NCBI GenBank assembly: GCA_964463375.1
Contig: CAYXBQ010000010.1
Location: forward strand, 12,466-76,465
Origin: UMGS1696 sp964463375
GTDB lineage: Bacteria > Bacillota > Clostridia > Oscillospirales > CAG-272
Direction: 5' to 3'
Length of the DNA stretch: 64,000 nucleotides
In this document: positions 1 to 9,285 of the stretch, piece after piece
Layout: each line of letters opens with the position of its first letter
How positions within the stretch are numbered: the stretch's first letter is position 1
Program-made: the position numbers and the translations under genes
The notes under the pieces: model-generated
Databases searched by the model: none
What the model was told of the DNA's origin: nothing
Seen by the model: the letters and a program-made list of their open reading frames with translations, nothing else

Positions 1-1087
1 GCATCAGCGTTTTGGTGTCGCCCTTGGCCGATAGGATCAGTGACAAATTGGCAAAGCGCAGCATATCGACGAAGATGTAGAGCACAAAGATCGATGTACC
101 CTCCAGATATTTTTCTCCGTACAGAAAACGCACGGCCTCCGGGGAGAGCAGGATACAGGCCAGTCCAAAGGCCCACGCAAAGATGTAGCCGAGCTTGATA
201 TAGCACCTAAACAGCTCCGAACAACGAGCAAGCTCTTTTCTCTGGATGCAGCGTGTGATCGCCGGGATCAGAACGGTCAACAGGGAGGTAGCTAAAAAAT
301 CAATGGGCAATCGAGTGGTACAATTCGTGTAGATCGCCAGCCGGTCGGTGGTCTCGAAATATCCAATGACGAATGCATCCATATTTTGCGTCAGAATATT
401 GGCCTGGATGTATATGCCCATGGGGATGCAAAACCGCAGGATCTCTTTGCACCTGCCAAGGTCGCTATGCTGTATGCGGATACAGATGTGATTTTTTTCC
501 AAAACATACAGATTCAGCGTCAAGGTGCCGATTTCCAAAAGGAGAAGACATAGGAAAATGGTGCCCACATCGGTGGTAAAATAGGAGGTGACCAGGATGA
601 TGGCAAGCTTTCCTACGTAAAATATCGTATTGCGGAGCGCCACAAATTTTGCTTTTCCGATGGCCAGATGCAGATTGCGAGAGGCGGTCTCGGCATTGGT
701 AAGCAGGGGACGAAAGGCGATATAGGCATAGATCGTGTTGAGAAGTGTATTGTGGAAGTACTGGGTGATCGCCGAATGAAAGAGAAGGATCACCGCCGCT
801 GCCGTACCACCGCACAGGAGGATCAACAGAAATGTGGTATTGACATATCGATCTCGCCCCTCCGCCTCCTCTTTGCCGTTGTAATAATAGTTCACCGCAT
901 CCAATAGTCCCAGCGCCGACAGAGAGGTCGCTGTATTGATGATCAGATTGCCTGTGGAATATGTACCGTATTCTACCAGCGCAAGCCTTCTGGACAGGAT
1001 CATGGTGGTGATGATGCTGGTGAACATGGATAGGAGCTTTGAAAATGTGATTGCAAGGGTATCTCTTGCGATACGATTTTTACTCAT
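1..1087 (-). CDS. Polysaccharide flippase, Wzx/MATE-like (partial, 3' end cut by window)
   Basis: Open reading frame that enters from the left edge without a stop, about 362 codons visible. It starts at ATG 1087, with an AAGAAGG ribosome binding site a few bases upstream. The protein begins MSKNRIARDTLAITFSKLLS and is a chain of hydrophobic helices. Charged inter-helix loops and the phrase MGIYIQANILTQNMDAFVIG are typical of polysaccharide flippases (PST family), which move lipid-linked repeat units across the membrane. It is the last visible gene of the exopolysaccharide operon, directly after the polymerase-like gene, which fits a Wzx/Wzy pathway. Substrate cannot be predicted. The missing C-terminus lies outside the window. 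Confidence 0.85.
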   Translation of the reverse strand, partial: MSKNRIARDTLAITFSKLLSMFTSIITTMILSRRLALVEYGTYSTGNLIINTATSLSALGLLDAVNYYYNGKEEAEGRDRYVNTTFLLILLCGGTAAAVILLFHSAITQYFHNTLLNTIYAYIAFRPLLTNAETASRNLHLAIGKAKFVALRNTIFYVGKLAIILVTSYFTTDVGTIFLCLLLLEIGTLTLNLYVLEKNHICIRIQHSDLGRCKEILRFCIPMGIYIQANILTQNMDAFVIGYFETTDRLAIYTNCTTRLPIDFLATSLLTVLIPAITRCIQRKELARCSELFRCYIKLGYIFAWAFGLACILLSPEAVRFLYGEKYLEGTSIFVLYIFVDMLRFANLSLILSAKGDTKTLM

Positions 1088-1179
1088 GTCACATGCCTTC
1101 TTTTATTCTATTATTTTTTACAAAGATATTCTGTTTATCTATGTATAGCCTGTTTTTCTTATACCACCGTTTCACGATC

Positions 1180-2424
1180 CTATACACCCACATAGACCCG
1201 TCCCTCTGTATCGTGCTGCTTTTTCAGGATCCGCCCAAAGCAAATGAGCAGACTGATAAAAACAAATTCAAGTTTCTGATAATAAAACACTACAAACCAA
1301 TGCATCAAAAAGATCTGCATCAGTAGGATCAACGCTGTGATCGCTTCCAATTTGTATGTTGTTCTACGCCCCAGCAGCCCATAATAGCCTGTCAAAATAT
1401 AGGGAAAATAATAAAAGCCGGTGCCGATCACCCCGATGCCGCTGAGCAGCTCAAAATAGTTGTTGTGGCAAAAGCAATATCGCCCGCCAATGGACAAAAA
1501 GTATGCGTTGAAATAACTGATGCCGTTTCCCCAGCACACCGTTTGCACGCTTTCGGTGAACTTCGCCCATGCCAATTCCCGCATCCAGGTGCGCTCAATG
1601 GTGGAATATTCTTGGATCGAGGAGTCCCCGCCACGCATGATCTCAAAAAAAGAAACAAATCGACTGCCTATGATCTTGTACAGCAGCGCATTTGTCATCA
1701 CCAGATATACAAGAAAAATAAGCAGAGCAATGCCGCAAAACAACAGCAGGAGCAGCTTCAGCGGCTTGTATCGGTCATGGGGGATCGTCGAAAGAAGAAA
1801 AAAACCGATGCTAAGCAGTGTAATGACCAGGGAAGACCGAGAGCCGCTGAGAATGCTGACCACCAACAGCAGTGCCATGGCCGGAAAGCTCACCCAGGCG
1901 GACAGCAGCTTCTTCTTCCAACAGTACAGGATGATGGTCAGCGAATAGGCCAGATAGGCACCCACTTGATTGCTGTCCCCGATCACGCCGTTCATGCGGG
2001 AGCCGTTCGCCCAATCGGATTTCAGCAAAAGATAGATCCCGGCTATGATCGCACTCCACGAGATGGAACGCAGCATAAAACGGAGATTTCTTTCGCATCT
2101 TAAAAATTCCATCATCGCATATAAAAACACCACCAGGATCAACAGCGTCTTGACCTTTGCAAAGGAATCCTTCGGCGCAAAGGAATAGGTGACCGAGAGC
2201 ATACAGCTCAGCAGAAAAAAGATGTAGCTGTTCAGCGGTTTGTCGCATAGCATCTTTCCCCCATACCCCACGACCACCAAAAATTCGATACCGATAAACA
2301 ACAATATCAAGCCATTTGTGATGGTATTGCCAAAGCCTGCACTTTGATAGTTGTATATATAAATGAACAGCAGCATCACCAAAAAGACCGGCCGTTCCAG
2401 AACCGCTATCGATTTTTTTCGCAT
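1180..2424 (-). CDS. O-antigen ligase/polymerase-like membrane protein (Wzy)
   Basis: 414-residue integral membrane protein with roughly ten or more hydrophobic segments. Features fitting the O-antigen ligase/polymerase superfamily (PF04932-like) are SILSGSRSSL in the middle and a long extracytoplasmic loop containing IERTWMRELAWAKF. The loop is followed by CHNNYFELLSGIGVIG, the HNxxxE-type signature of Wzy and WaaL proteins. The role inferred is polymerisation of undecaprenyl-linked repeat units outside the membrane. It lies 92 bp upstream of the flippase and 31 bp after the preceding glycosyltransferase. Family is fairly sure; polymerase rather than ligase is inferred from the Gram-positive exopolysaccharide context. 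Confidence 0.82.
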   Translation of the reverse strand: MRKKSIAVLERPVFLVMLLFIYIYNYQSAGFGNTITNGLILLFIGIEFLVVVGYGGKMLCDKPLNSYIFFLLSCMLSVTYSFAPKDSFAKVKTLLILVVFLYAMMEFLRCERNLRFMLRSISWSAIIAGIYLLLKSDWANGSRMNGVIGDSNQVGAYLAYSLTIILYCWKKKLLSAWVSFPAMALLLVVSILSGSRSSLVITLLSIGFFLLSTIPHDRYKPLKLLLLLFCGIALLIFLVYLVMTNALLYKIIGSRFVSFFEIMRGGDSSIQEYSTIERTWMRELAWAKFTESVQTVCWGNGISYFNAYFLSIGGRYCFCHNNYFELLSGIGVIGTGFYYFPYILTGYYGLLGRRTTYKLEAITALILLMQIFLMHWFVVFYYQKLEFVFISLLICFGRILKKQHDTEGRVYVGV

Positions 2425-2455
2425 ACCTCATCCTTTTCCGTCTCCCCGGATCGTA

Positions 2456-3568
2456 TCAGGACCCACACAGGGACAGATACAGCTTGCTATATTCGTCTGC
2501 ACAATGGGTCACGCTATATTGGAGAGACAGGGCACGGCTGTTTTGCCCATAGGCATGGTATCGCTCCGGCCTCTGTATACTCTCCACCATCGCTTCCGCC
2601 AGCCCCGCTGTGTCACCGATCGCAGCAAGTCTGCCATTGACCCCATCCTGTACGATATCCGGTACGCCACCGGCTCTTGTCGAGATCACGGGCAAGGCGG
2701 CAGCCATCGCCTCCAATACAGTTATCGGCAGTCCCTCATAATCGGAGCTCATGAGAAACACCTTGGCTCTCCGCATATAGTCGCACACATTGGATACATT
2801 CCCCGGCATATCCACAAAGCCCTGCAATCCATTGGCCTGACAAAATGCTTCGATCTCCGCACGTTTTTCTCCATCCCCCAAAATGGTGAGCCGTACCGTT
2901 GGGTACAGCCCATGCACATGCTTGAATGCCGACAGCAGCAATGGGTAGTTCTTTTGTGCGGACATTCTGCCGACCGCCAAAAAATCGATGTCCTTCTGTG
3001 TGGCAGCCGGCAGCTGCGTGGCAGTCGGCAGCGGTGCAAACTGCGTCACATCCACGCCGTTGTATATACAGGGGATTTTTTCTGCCGGAATACCGTACAC
3101 CTGGGCAATGGAGCGTTTGCAAATATCGGATATCGCCACCAATGGGATCCCATAGCGTGTATTGGCAAGGCGCAGGATCTGTTTATGGATCCCGCTTGCA
3201 TCGTGCTCGGCCAGGTTGTGCACGGTATAGAGGACATTTTGGATCCCCAAAAGCCGGATCGGCAGCAGAGCATAGGTCAACGTTCTTTGGTTGGCGTGGA
3301 TCACATCGGGCTGATACTGCCGTATCGCACGATAGAGCTGCGGGATCACGGCAGGATCCATACCCTTTCTTTTGTGCAGGTACCATACGTGCAGACCACA
3401 TTCTGCTGCTTTCTGCTCGAATACGGTCCCCGTGCGTGGCATGAGACTGAGAATACAGGTCTCAAATTTTTCTTTGTCGAGGTTTTGGGCAAGGTCAATG
3501 GCGAATTTTTGTATGCCGCCTGCATTGAGCTGCGCCAATAGAATCATAACCTTCGTTTTTTTACACAT
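2456..3568 (-). CDS. GT4-family glycosyltransferase
   Basis: 370-residue GT-B fold glycosyltransferase. The N-terminal LNAGGIQKFAIDLAQNL is the GT4 acceptor-domain loop. The C-terminal half has AVGRMSAQKNYPLLLSA and the nucleotide-sugar binding EGLPITVLEAMAAALPVIST, with the E-x7-E pattern typical of retaining GT4 enzymes. It probably adds one sugar to the lipid-linked repeat unit on the cytoplasmic face. Its start overlaps the stop of the upstream pyruvyl transferase gene by 8 bp, indicating translational coupling. Donor and acceptor are unknown. Confidence 0.88.
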   Translation of the reverse strand: MCKKTKVMILLAQLNAGGIQKFAIDLAQNLDKEKFETCILSLMPRTGTVFEQKAAECGLHVWYLHKRKGMDPAVIPQLYRAIRQYQPDVIHANQRTLTYALLPIRLLGIQNVLYTVHNLAEHDASGIHKQILRLANTRYGIPLVAISDICKRSIAQVYGIPAEKIPCIYNGVDVTQFAPLPTATQLPAATQKDIDFLAVGRMSAQKNYPLLLSAFKHVHGLYPTVRLTILGDGEKRAEIEAFCQANGLQGFVDMPGNVSNVCDYMRRAKVFLMSSDYEGLPITVLEAMAAALPVISTRAGGVPDIVQDGVNGRLAAIGDTAGLAEAMVESIQRPERYHAYGQNSRALSLQYSVTHCADEYSKLYLSLCGS

Positions 3569-4790
3569 TTTGTGGTATCACCTCATCCGGGACAGCGCCG
3601 TCTCTGCCATCGAGCATGCTTTGCAAACGAACAAAAAAGCTTTCTGCACTGGCACGTTCCGCTGCCAACCGTTCCTCGATATGAAGCGAATCGGGATCCG
3701 CTAAGCAGGTGTCGATCTGGGTAAACAGCGTGTCCCAGGTCGAAAAAGCACCGTTTTCCGTTGCAAAATAGTACGCCCCCAGTCCCAGCCGCTCTAAGAC
3801 ATCGGTGATCTTGTTGGGCAGACCCTCTATCGTTTTTTCGGCACCCACAGCGATCACAGGGGTGCCATTGAGCAGCGAAAACAAGGTACCATGGAAATAT
3901 TTGGATATGGTCAGCTTGCACAGGCCGAAGAAGATGCTCCATTCCTGCGGTGCCAGATCGGCGATATAGGGGATATCGGCATGGGGATCGTAGGCATATA
4001 GGGACACCGTTTGATACTGTGTCCCATATCGTGCCCGGAGCCGACTTGCCAATTCTTTTTTGAAAGCACCATTGTGGTTGGACAGCATATAGGCGATGGT
4101 CGGCTTCTTTGGATCAAAATGGTATTTCTTCTCCAGCTTTTCCAGCAGTGCGCTTCTGTCTGCTCGACGCAGATCCCGCAGGAACAGGGATGGATCACAG
4201 TTGTGGTATACCGGCAGCGTGGGACACAGGGCGTGCACAAGTGCTTCCGTCTGCTGATCTCGAACGCCGATATAGGAAAATTGGGGAAACGAAGCTTCCA
4301 TGCCGGCACGATCCTGGGGACTTATCGCTGCAAAAGACGAAAGCCCCAGTCCGTTGCAGGAGGCAGCATAGGACATGTAGCGGCTACCATGGGCTTCTGT
4401 GGGAAAATAGGGATTGGGCAGGCCTCTTTTGCTGTAGTTCCAGACCGCATCACTGCCCACAATGATCACATCATACCGCCCTGCCAGCCAACGTTCCACC
4501 CTTTGAGGCGCATCGGTACACAGCTTTTCCGGGGACAGCGGAAGTGCCTGTAGTCCCCTTTGAAAGGCCTTATACATCTCCACCCGCTCTCGAAGGCGCA
4601 AAATGCTGTCCTTTCCACGGTACAGCGTGATCATTTTATAATATCGATCCATACGCCTTGACATATAGTCAATGATCTCCACCTCGGCATGGGGAAATCG
4701 CTTTTGTAGCTCTGTAGCCAGCGCATAGGCCTGCATCACGGCACCATAATTGAGGCTTCTGTGATAGGTCAATATTCCAAGCTTTGCCAT
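3561..4790 (-). CDS. Polysaccharide pyruvyl transferase family protein
   Basis: 409 residues if started at the second of two adjacent ATG codons (4790). That start is 5 bases from an AAGGAG site; the first ATG at 4793 is too close. The N-terminus (LGILTYHRSLNYGAVMQAYA) and GSDAVWNYS, followed by later SKYFHGTLFSLLNGTPVIAV, are the conserved blocks of PF04230. That family uses phosphoenolpyruvate to place ketal-linked pyruvate on sugars. Pyruvylation would add negative charge to the polysaccharide. The gene is 22 bp after the preceding GT4 gene. The family call is strong, but some PF04230 members have other functions. Confidence 0.85.
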   Translation of the reverse strand: MAKLGILTYHRSLNYGAVMQAYALATELQKRFPHAEVEIIDYMSRRMDRYYKMITLYRGKDSILRLRERVEMYKAFQRGLQALPLSPEKLCTDAPQRVERWLAGRYDVIIVGSDAVWNYSKRGLPNPYFPTEAHGSRYMSYAASCNGLGLSSFAAISPQDRAGMEASFPQFSYIGVRDQQTEALVHALCPTLPVYHNCDPSLFLRDLRRADRSALLEKLEKKYHFDPKKPTIAYMLSNHNGAFKKELASRLRARYGTQYQTVSLYAYDPHADIPYIADLAPQEWSIFFGLCKLTISKYFHGTLFSLLNGTPVIAVGAEKTIEGLPNKITDVLERLGLGAYYFATENGAFSTWDTLFTQIDTCLADPDSLHIEERLAAERASAESFFVRLQSMLDGRDGAVPDEVIPQNV

Positions 4791-4815
4791 CATATCTCCT
4801 TGCTATCATTCGCAT

Positions 4816-6126
4816 TCAAAGGCTTGCCAACCGTGCGGCAAAGGTAGTATAGTTTTTTTCAGCGTCAAACCGCTTCTCCCAAATCGCTCTTGCTGCCTGT
4901 CGCATGGCATCTCTTTCTGTCGGCGTGGCACGCATCAATACAGCGATTTTTTCGGCAAGCGCACCTGCTGCAAAATCTCGATCGAGCAAAAAGCCGTTCT
5001 TCTCCTGGTCTATGATCTCTTTGGAACCGCCTACATCGGTGGCAATGATGGGAAAGCCAAACCCGCTGGCCTCCATCAAGCTCACCGGCAGACCCTCGGA
5101 ATAGCTGCAATTCACAAACACATCGATGGGATGGCTTTGATAATATGCGTACACCTCCTCGTTGGAGAGGGAGCCTACAAAGGTATACCGGATGTGGTGC
5201 AGCTTCTTTTTGGCATAGCGACAGACCGAATCGAAATAATCGGTTTTTCCATTGATCCCGCCGCCGATGTGGGACCACTGCACTGTTGGCTCCTCTGCTG
5301 CCGATCCTGTCCACTCGGTGGATTCCAATATGGCAAGCTCATCGATCAGACGCTCTAATCGTTTGATCGGCACCACACGAGAGCAGGATACGATATGAAA
5401 CACACCTGCCTGCGGTTCCACTGTGTTTTGCCCGTAATCCCGGGAGCCCAGGTAGGCGGTTTGGATCTTTGCCTTTGCGCCTGGATATTTGCTTTGCAGA
5501 TATGCCGTTCCATCTGCAGAGCATGGAAATACCCGATCCAGTCCGTTCAGCAGCCGTTCCCGAAAGGGCAGATATTTTGCTTTGTTTGCCTCCTCGTATA
5601 TATCGTAGCGATGGGCACGGGAGACCAAAACAACGTCTCCGGTATAGCCACGATCCCGATACAAGTGCTCCCGTAGGTACAAGGCAACGTTCGCATTGGC
5701 AAATAACCAATAGCTGTACAATGTGATCTTTTCATATTGGTGGACATCTATATCCTGCAGCGCAGCGATCGCTTCTTTGCGCAAACGCTGGCAGCGTGCT
5801 TCGAAATACGCCAAAAATCCCTTTTGCAGAATCCCCAACTTCTTTTGCTGCAGCTCCGCCGCCATCGCCGCATTGGGATGCAGAAGATATTGCGGGATAT
5901 GACAGAGGTCACCCAGCCGCAACACCAGACGCTCCTTGGGTGCGGTATTGCGATATTCGACCTCTTTTGGGGGCGTTCTTGTTTGTTTGGAGGAGATACC
6001 AACATCCTGTGCAAGGACAACGATCTTATCGTAATAGGGAATATGCTTGTCGATCTCGCTTTCCAGAAAGGGCTCCCCAAAGTCAAAGGGATATCGTCTG
6101 ACCAAAAGGATCAACATACGCTTCAT
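4816..6126 (-). CDS. GT4-family glycosyltransferase
   Basis: 436-residue GT-B glycosyltransferase. The N-terminus (MKRMLILLVRRYPFDFGEPF) resembles enzymes that begin with an ESEI-containing acceptor loop. The C-terminal domain has SCSRVVPIKRLERLIDELA and SEGLPVSLMEASGFGFPIIA, with the retaining-GT4 E-x7-E pattern. It is a cytoplasmic enzyme of exopolysaccharide repeat-unit assembly. Its ATG overlaps the stop of the GT2 gene upstream by 4 bp (ATGA), so the two are coupled. It differs clearly from the other GT4 enzyme in the operon, so it probably forms a different linkage. Confidence 0.87.
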   Translation of the reverse strand: MKRMLILLVRRYPFDFGEPFLESEIDKHIPYYDKIVVLAQDVGISSKQTRTPPKEVEYRNTAPKERLVLRLGDLCHIPQYLLHPNAAMAAELQQKKLGILQKGFLAYFEARCQRLRKEAIAALQDIDVHQYEKITLYSYWLFANANVALYLREHLYRDRGYTGDVVLVSRAHRYDIYEEANKAKYLPFRERLLNGLDRVFPCSADGTAYLQSKYPGAKAKIQTAYLGSRDYGQNTVEPQAGVFHIVSCSRVVPIKRLERLIDELAILESTEWTGSAAEEPTVQWSHIGGGINGKTDYFDSVCRYAKKKLHHIRYTFVGSLSNEEVYAYYQSHPIDVFVNCSYSEGLPVSLMEASGFGFPIIATDVGGSKEIIDQEKNGFLLDRDFAAGALAEKIAVLMRATPTERDAMRQAARAIWEKRFDAEKNYTTFAARLASL

Positions 6127-6941
6127 GCTTCATGCTCCTTTCTGCCTTTGCGGATCGGAAACCACCTGCCCACATAGATCCGCTTCAAACTGGCGTGCCA
6201 AGCCCAGCCGATCATGCACCATATGGATTTGGGTACAGACAGCTTTTCTACACCCCGATAGAGATACCACGTGCGCTTCATGGCATTTACTTTATTGGCA
6301 CTGAGAGACTGCGGTACACGGCGGTATTGGGCGAGGACCTCGTTTTGTCCACAAAATGGTACACCGTTCCGCAGCATTTGCAGCCACGTTGCGGAATCCT
6401 GCCCACGCCGAACATTTGGCATGACCAGCAGCGTCCGGTCAACACCGTCGGTATCGACGAGAACGCCGACAGTCTGGATGATCGTGTTGCGGAGGAGCTG
6501 TTCATAGGAGATCCTTTTCGGCATATGAACGACCTTATGCAGTGGCGTGCCGTCTTGTTCGATCTTTTCGTAATCACAGCAAGTAAACACCACATGATTT
6601 TTCGTCATAAAGTCGATCTGGCGTTCCAGCTTATGGGGCAGCCATAGGTCATCTGCATCCAAATAGGCGATATACCGTCCCTTCGCCTGCTCCAACGCTG
6701 CATTGCGTGCCTGGGCAGCGCCGCCATTTTGCGGAAGCTTTATGTATTTGATCCGCTCGTCTTTTTGGGCATATACAGCGATCCTGGCGGCACTGTTATC
6801 CGGCGTACAGTCATCGACCAGGATCAATTCCCAATGGGTATATGTCTGTGCCAGTACGCTATCGATCGTTTGACAGATATATTGTTCACAATCGTACACC
6901 GGTGTTATGATCGACACCAGCGCATTTGGGGTATTTTCCAT
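6123..6941 (-). CDS. GT2-family glycosyltransferase
   Basis: 272 residues from ATG 6941, chosen because an AAGGAGAG site precedes it; a longer frame upstream would overlap the sugar transferase gene. It is a GT-A fold enzyme: VSIITPVYDCEQYICQTIDS at the N-terminus, LILVDDCTPDNS, NGGAAQARNAALEQAKG and the metal-binding YLDADD. It is probably an inverting transferase acting early on the undecaprenyl-linked sugar. A positively charged C-terminal tail (IRKGRKEHEA) may help membrane association. It lies 17 bp after the initiating sugar transferase. Confidence 0.88.
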   Translation of the reverse strand: MENTPNALVSIITPVYDCEQYICQTIDSVLAQTYTHWELILVDDCTPDNSAARIAVYAQKDERIKYIKLPQNGGAAQARNAALEQAKGRYIAYLDADDLWLPHKLERQIDFMTKNHVVFTCCDYEKIEQDGTPLHKVVHMPKRISYEQLLRNTIIQTVGVLVDTDGVDRTLLVMPNVRRGQDSATWLQMLRNGVPFCGQNEVLAQYRRVPQSLSANKVNAMKRTWYLYRGVEKLSVPKSIWCMIGWAWHASLKRIYVGRWFPIRKGRKEHEA

Positions 6942-6958
6942 GTCCGTTGCTCTCCTTG

Positions 6959-7663
6959 TTATTTTGCGCCACGTCCCCTGAGAACGGCACCTACTGTGGC
7001 GAATAGTATTTTTATATCCCAAAGAAGATTCGCATTTTCTACATAATGCAGTTCCATTTCCATACGCTTTTCGTAGCTACAATCGCTGCGTGCATACGCC
7101 TGCCAATACCCTGTCAGCCCCGGTGTAACGCTTAGGAATTTGTCCTTGTTTTTTCCGTATTTTTTTAGCTCCTCTGCCACAACGGGACGTGGTCCGACCA
7201 TAGAAAGCTCTCCCCGGAGGATGTTGAACAGCTGCGGCAGCTCATCGAGACTGGTTTTCCGGAGGATCCGCCCTACACGGGTGATACGCGGATCGTGATC
7301 CAGCTTGAAATTCTGTTCCCACTCTGCCTTTTGTGCCGGCGTAAAGGCAGCGATCATAGCTTCGGCATTCACGTACATGGAACGAAATTTGTATAGTGCC
7401 AGCGATCGTCCGTTTTTGCCGACACGAGCATGCACAAAAATCGCCGGACCTTTGGAATCCATTCGGATCATGAGGGAGATCAGCAGCATGAACGGTGCCA
7501 GAACGAGGAGCGCACAGGAGGCTGCAAGAATATCAAACCCTCTTTTCACGATTCTGTAACCGAGAGAGGATGGTTTTATCGCAGCAGAAACCTCGGCTAT
7601 AGCCTCTTCCCCCTCTGCTTTGATTGTTTGGGACGATCCCATATCTACTGTTTTATTTCCCAT
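6959..7663 (-). CDS. Initiating sugar-1-phosphate transferase (undecaprenyl-phosphate sugar phosphotransferase)
   Basis: 234-residue short-form bacterial sugar transferase (PF02397). The single membrane-entering segment spans about residues 45-70, after KRGFDILAAS. It is followed by ARVGKNGRSLALYKFRSM, TSLDELPQLFNILRGELSMV and GPRPVV, the hallmarks of the catalytic domain. It lacks the N-terminal multi-helix part of WbaP/WcaJ. It transfers a sugar-1-phosphate to undecaprenyl phosphate and so starts each repeat unit. It starts only 14 bp after the stop of the lasso B2 gene, which ties the RiPP cassette and the polysaccharide genes into one transcription unit. Confidence 0.92.
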   Translation of the reverse strand: MGNKTVDMGSSQTIKAEGEEAIAEVSAAIKPSSLGYRIVKRGFDILAASCALLVLAPFMLLISLMIRMDSKGPAIFVHARVGKNGRSLALYKFRSMYVNAEAMIAAFTPAQKAEWEQNFKLDHDPRITRVGRILRKTSLDELPQLFNILRGELSMVGPRPVVAEELKKYGKNKDKFLSVTPGLTGYWQAYARSDCSYEKRMEMELHYVENANLLWDIKILFATVGAVLRGRGAK

Positions 7664-7677
7664 ATTATATGTATCCC

Positions 7678-8118
7678 TTACAAGCTCTTATCTCCAAATA
7701 GGCCGGTGACAGCATAGCCGTCTCCCTTCCCGCCGGTGACAAAAATATCCCCATACCGAAGCCATGCATGGGCATCCATCGTTCCATCTTCTGTTTGTTT
7801 TACCCCCATATACAGCGTACATAGGCATCCCCGCCGGTTGAGCATCTTTTTTGCCGTCAGCGCACGGACAAGGCATTTGCTTTCCCAGGGTGTGTGTCTG
7901 CATACGGCCTCCACCACAACACGAACCCCATACACCATACGGTGATCATTCGCATCAAATGGTGTTTCATATCCAAATATCCCGATCCTTCGGGATAGCT
8001 TGGCAAAGGGTGCATGCAGGAGCAGGAAACGATAATAGGCCGAAAGAAATACCGCTTCGGGCAGCAGCATCTTTTGTCGGAACGACAAGCGCAGGCATTT
8101 GCGCAGGATCCCGCTCAT
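7678..8118 (-). CDS. Lasso peptide biosynthesis B2 protein (leader peptidase)
   Basis: 146 residues matching the transglutaminase-like B2 family (PF13471). The candidate catalytic Cys is in WESKCLVRALTAKKML, and the His is in MDAHAWLRYGD with a following Asp available for the triad. In lasso systems B2 cleaves the leader after a Thr at position -2, with leader recognition supplied by the B1 protein. Its start overlaps the stop of the PqqD-like gene by 4 bp (ATGA), the usual B1-B2 arrangement. Length is normal for split B proteins. Cytoplasmic, no signal peptide. Confidence 0.87.
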   Translation of the reverse strand: MSGILRKCLRLSFRQKMLLPEAVFLSAYYRFLLLHAPFAKLSRRIGIFGYETPFDANDHRMVYGVRVVVEAVCRHTPWESKCLVRALTAKKMLNRRGCLCTLYMGVKQTEDGTMDAHAWLRYGDIFVTGGKGDGYAVTGLFGDKSL

Positions 8119-8387
8119 TCCGCCGTCAGAAGCCCCCGCTCCACCAGCGAAGCCAGAAACGGCATGGTATCCTTTTCACACTGTTCGAGCGTGACGCTGT
8201 ATTCCTTTGTCAGTGCATCCAAAAGGGCTGCTACGGACATGGGGGAGGCCAGCAGTTCCCAGATCCGACCGCCGACCTGTCCTAAGTTATAGTATTTGCC
8301 GGTTTCTATATCCATCATGACCGTTGCATCGTGCATATCGGCCGTCATGATCCCCGATTTGCGGGAAAGCATCGTATTCTTATCCAT
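8115..8387 (-). CDS. PqqD-like RiPP recognition element (lasso B1)
   Basis: 90-residue PqqD-family protein. MMDIETGKYYNLGQVGGRIW is the central block of this fold, followed by a helical C-terminus ending in SLVERGLLTAE. In lasso systems B1 binds the precursor leader and delivers it to B2 and the cyclase. It overlaps the preceding kinase gene by 8 bp and the following B2 gene by 4 bp. A PqqD-like protein next to an HPr-kinase-like protein is also known from other polysaccharide loci, but here the adjacent B2, cyclase and precursor make the lasso reading the best one. Confidence 0.87.
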   Translation of the reverse strand: MDKNTMLSRKSGIMTADMHDATVMMDIETGKYYNLGQVGGRIWELLASPMSVAALLDALTKEYSVTLEQCEKDTMPFLASLVERGLLTAE

Positions 8388-9285
8388 TTTTCATTTCTCC
8401 CAGTTCGTTTATGAGCATATGATACAGTACATCCGCACAGGACACACCGAGCTGCCGGGTGATGAGCCGCATGGGAAGCTTGTCTGCCAGCGTGGCGCAA
8501 CGGCGAAAATGCCGTTCTCGATCTTCCGGTGCGATCATATAGGGACGGTATGTGTTCCGCAGGAGCTGATCCACCTTTGTGATCCCCTCGATGGGCTCTA
8601 TGCGGCATGGTGCTGCTGTGGGAAGCAGACGGACGAGCATGGTGAGGGGACAGGCACCCGCATGGAACGATGCCAAAACCTGTACACCAAACTTTTCTCT
8701 TGTCGCATCCACATACAAAGAATGTACATCCTTTGCCGACCTCTCGTATCGCTGCATGGAATCCTGCCACAGCTTTTGGGAAGGATAGCTTGCCTGCACC
8801 ACGGGGATCGTGTCCTCTCGGGCTACCGCCGCCACATCATCGGTGAGCAGCTGCCAGCCGTGTGCAAGAAACTCGGCTGCCAATGTGCTTTTGCCGGCAC
8901 CGGAATCTCCTGTGATCAGGATCGTTTGGTCACCGTTTGTGACGCAGCTCCCGTGCAGGGGCAGATACCCTCTCTGGTGCAGGATCGCTCCCATACCCGA
9001 ACCCATGACATAGGCACCCAACAGGGCTTCTGTACAGCCGTCAACGGGATCGATCTCTATGCTACTGCCCTTTGTGACACGAAACCGTCCGGCTTCCGCA
9101 TAGGCAAAAAGCAGCTCCGGCTTCCGGATCCGGCAATACCCGTACTCGATGGGATGGGCAGACAGATCCTGTATCGATATGGTCACATCCGGCGGTGATG
9201 CATCTGCTGCGGGGAGAAGGTGGGGGATCCGGAGCCGGGAATGGAGGGTCAGTCCAAATGCCGTATAGCGATATTCCTCATGCAT
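8380..9285 (-). CDS. HPr kinase-like protein, probable RiPP precursor kinase
   Basis: 301 residues from ATG 9285, which has GGAG 8 bases upstream; an in-frame GTG at 9294 is the alternative. It carries the HPr-kinase C-terminal fold: LPLHGSCVTNGDQTILI leads into the P-loop GDSGAGKST at about residues 126-134, followed by WQLLTDDVAAV. It lacks the N-terminal domain of true HprK. Homologues in Firmicute lasso clusters (the paeninodin-type kinases) phosphorylate the C-terminal Ser of the precursor, and the precursor here ends in Ser. It overlaps its neighbours on both sides (17-bp ORF overlap with the cyclase if GTG is used), so it is strictly co-expressed. Precursor kinase activity is inference. 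Confidence 0.82.
   Translation of the reverse strand: MHEEYRYTAFGLTLHSRLRIPHLLPAADASPPDVTISIQDLSAHPIEYGYCRIRKPELLFAYAEAGRFRVTKGSSIEIDPVDGCTEALLGAYVMGSGMGAILHQRGYLPLHGSCVTNGDQTILITGDSGAGKSTLAAEFLAHGWQLLTDDVAAVAREDTIPVVQASYPSQKLWQDSMQRYERSAKDVHSLYVDATREKFGVQVLASFHAGACPLTMLVRLLPTAAPCRIEPIEGITKVDQLLRNTYRPYMIAPEDRERHFRRCATLADKLPMRLITRQLGVSCADVLYHMLINELGEMKNG

Noticed and set aside
1465..2103. Plus-strand open frame of 212 codons
   Set aside because: It is antisense to the polymerase gene, with low-complexity Gln/His content and no ribosome binding site.
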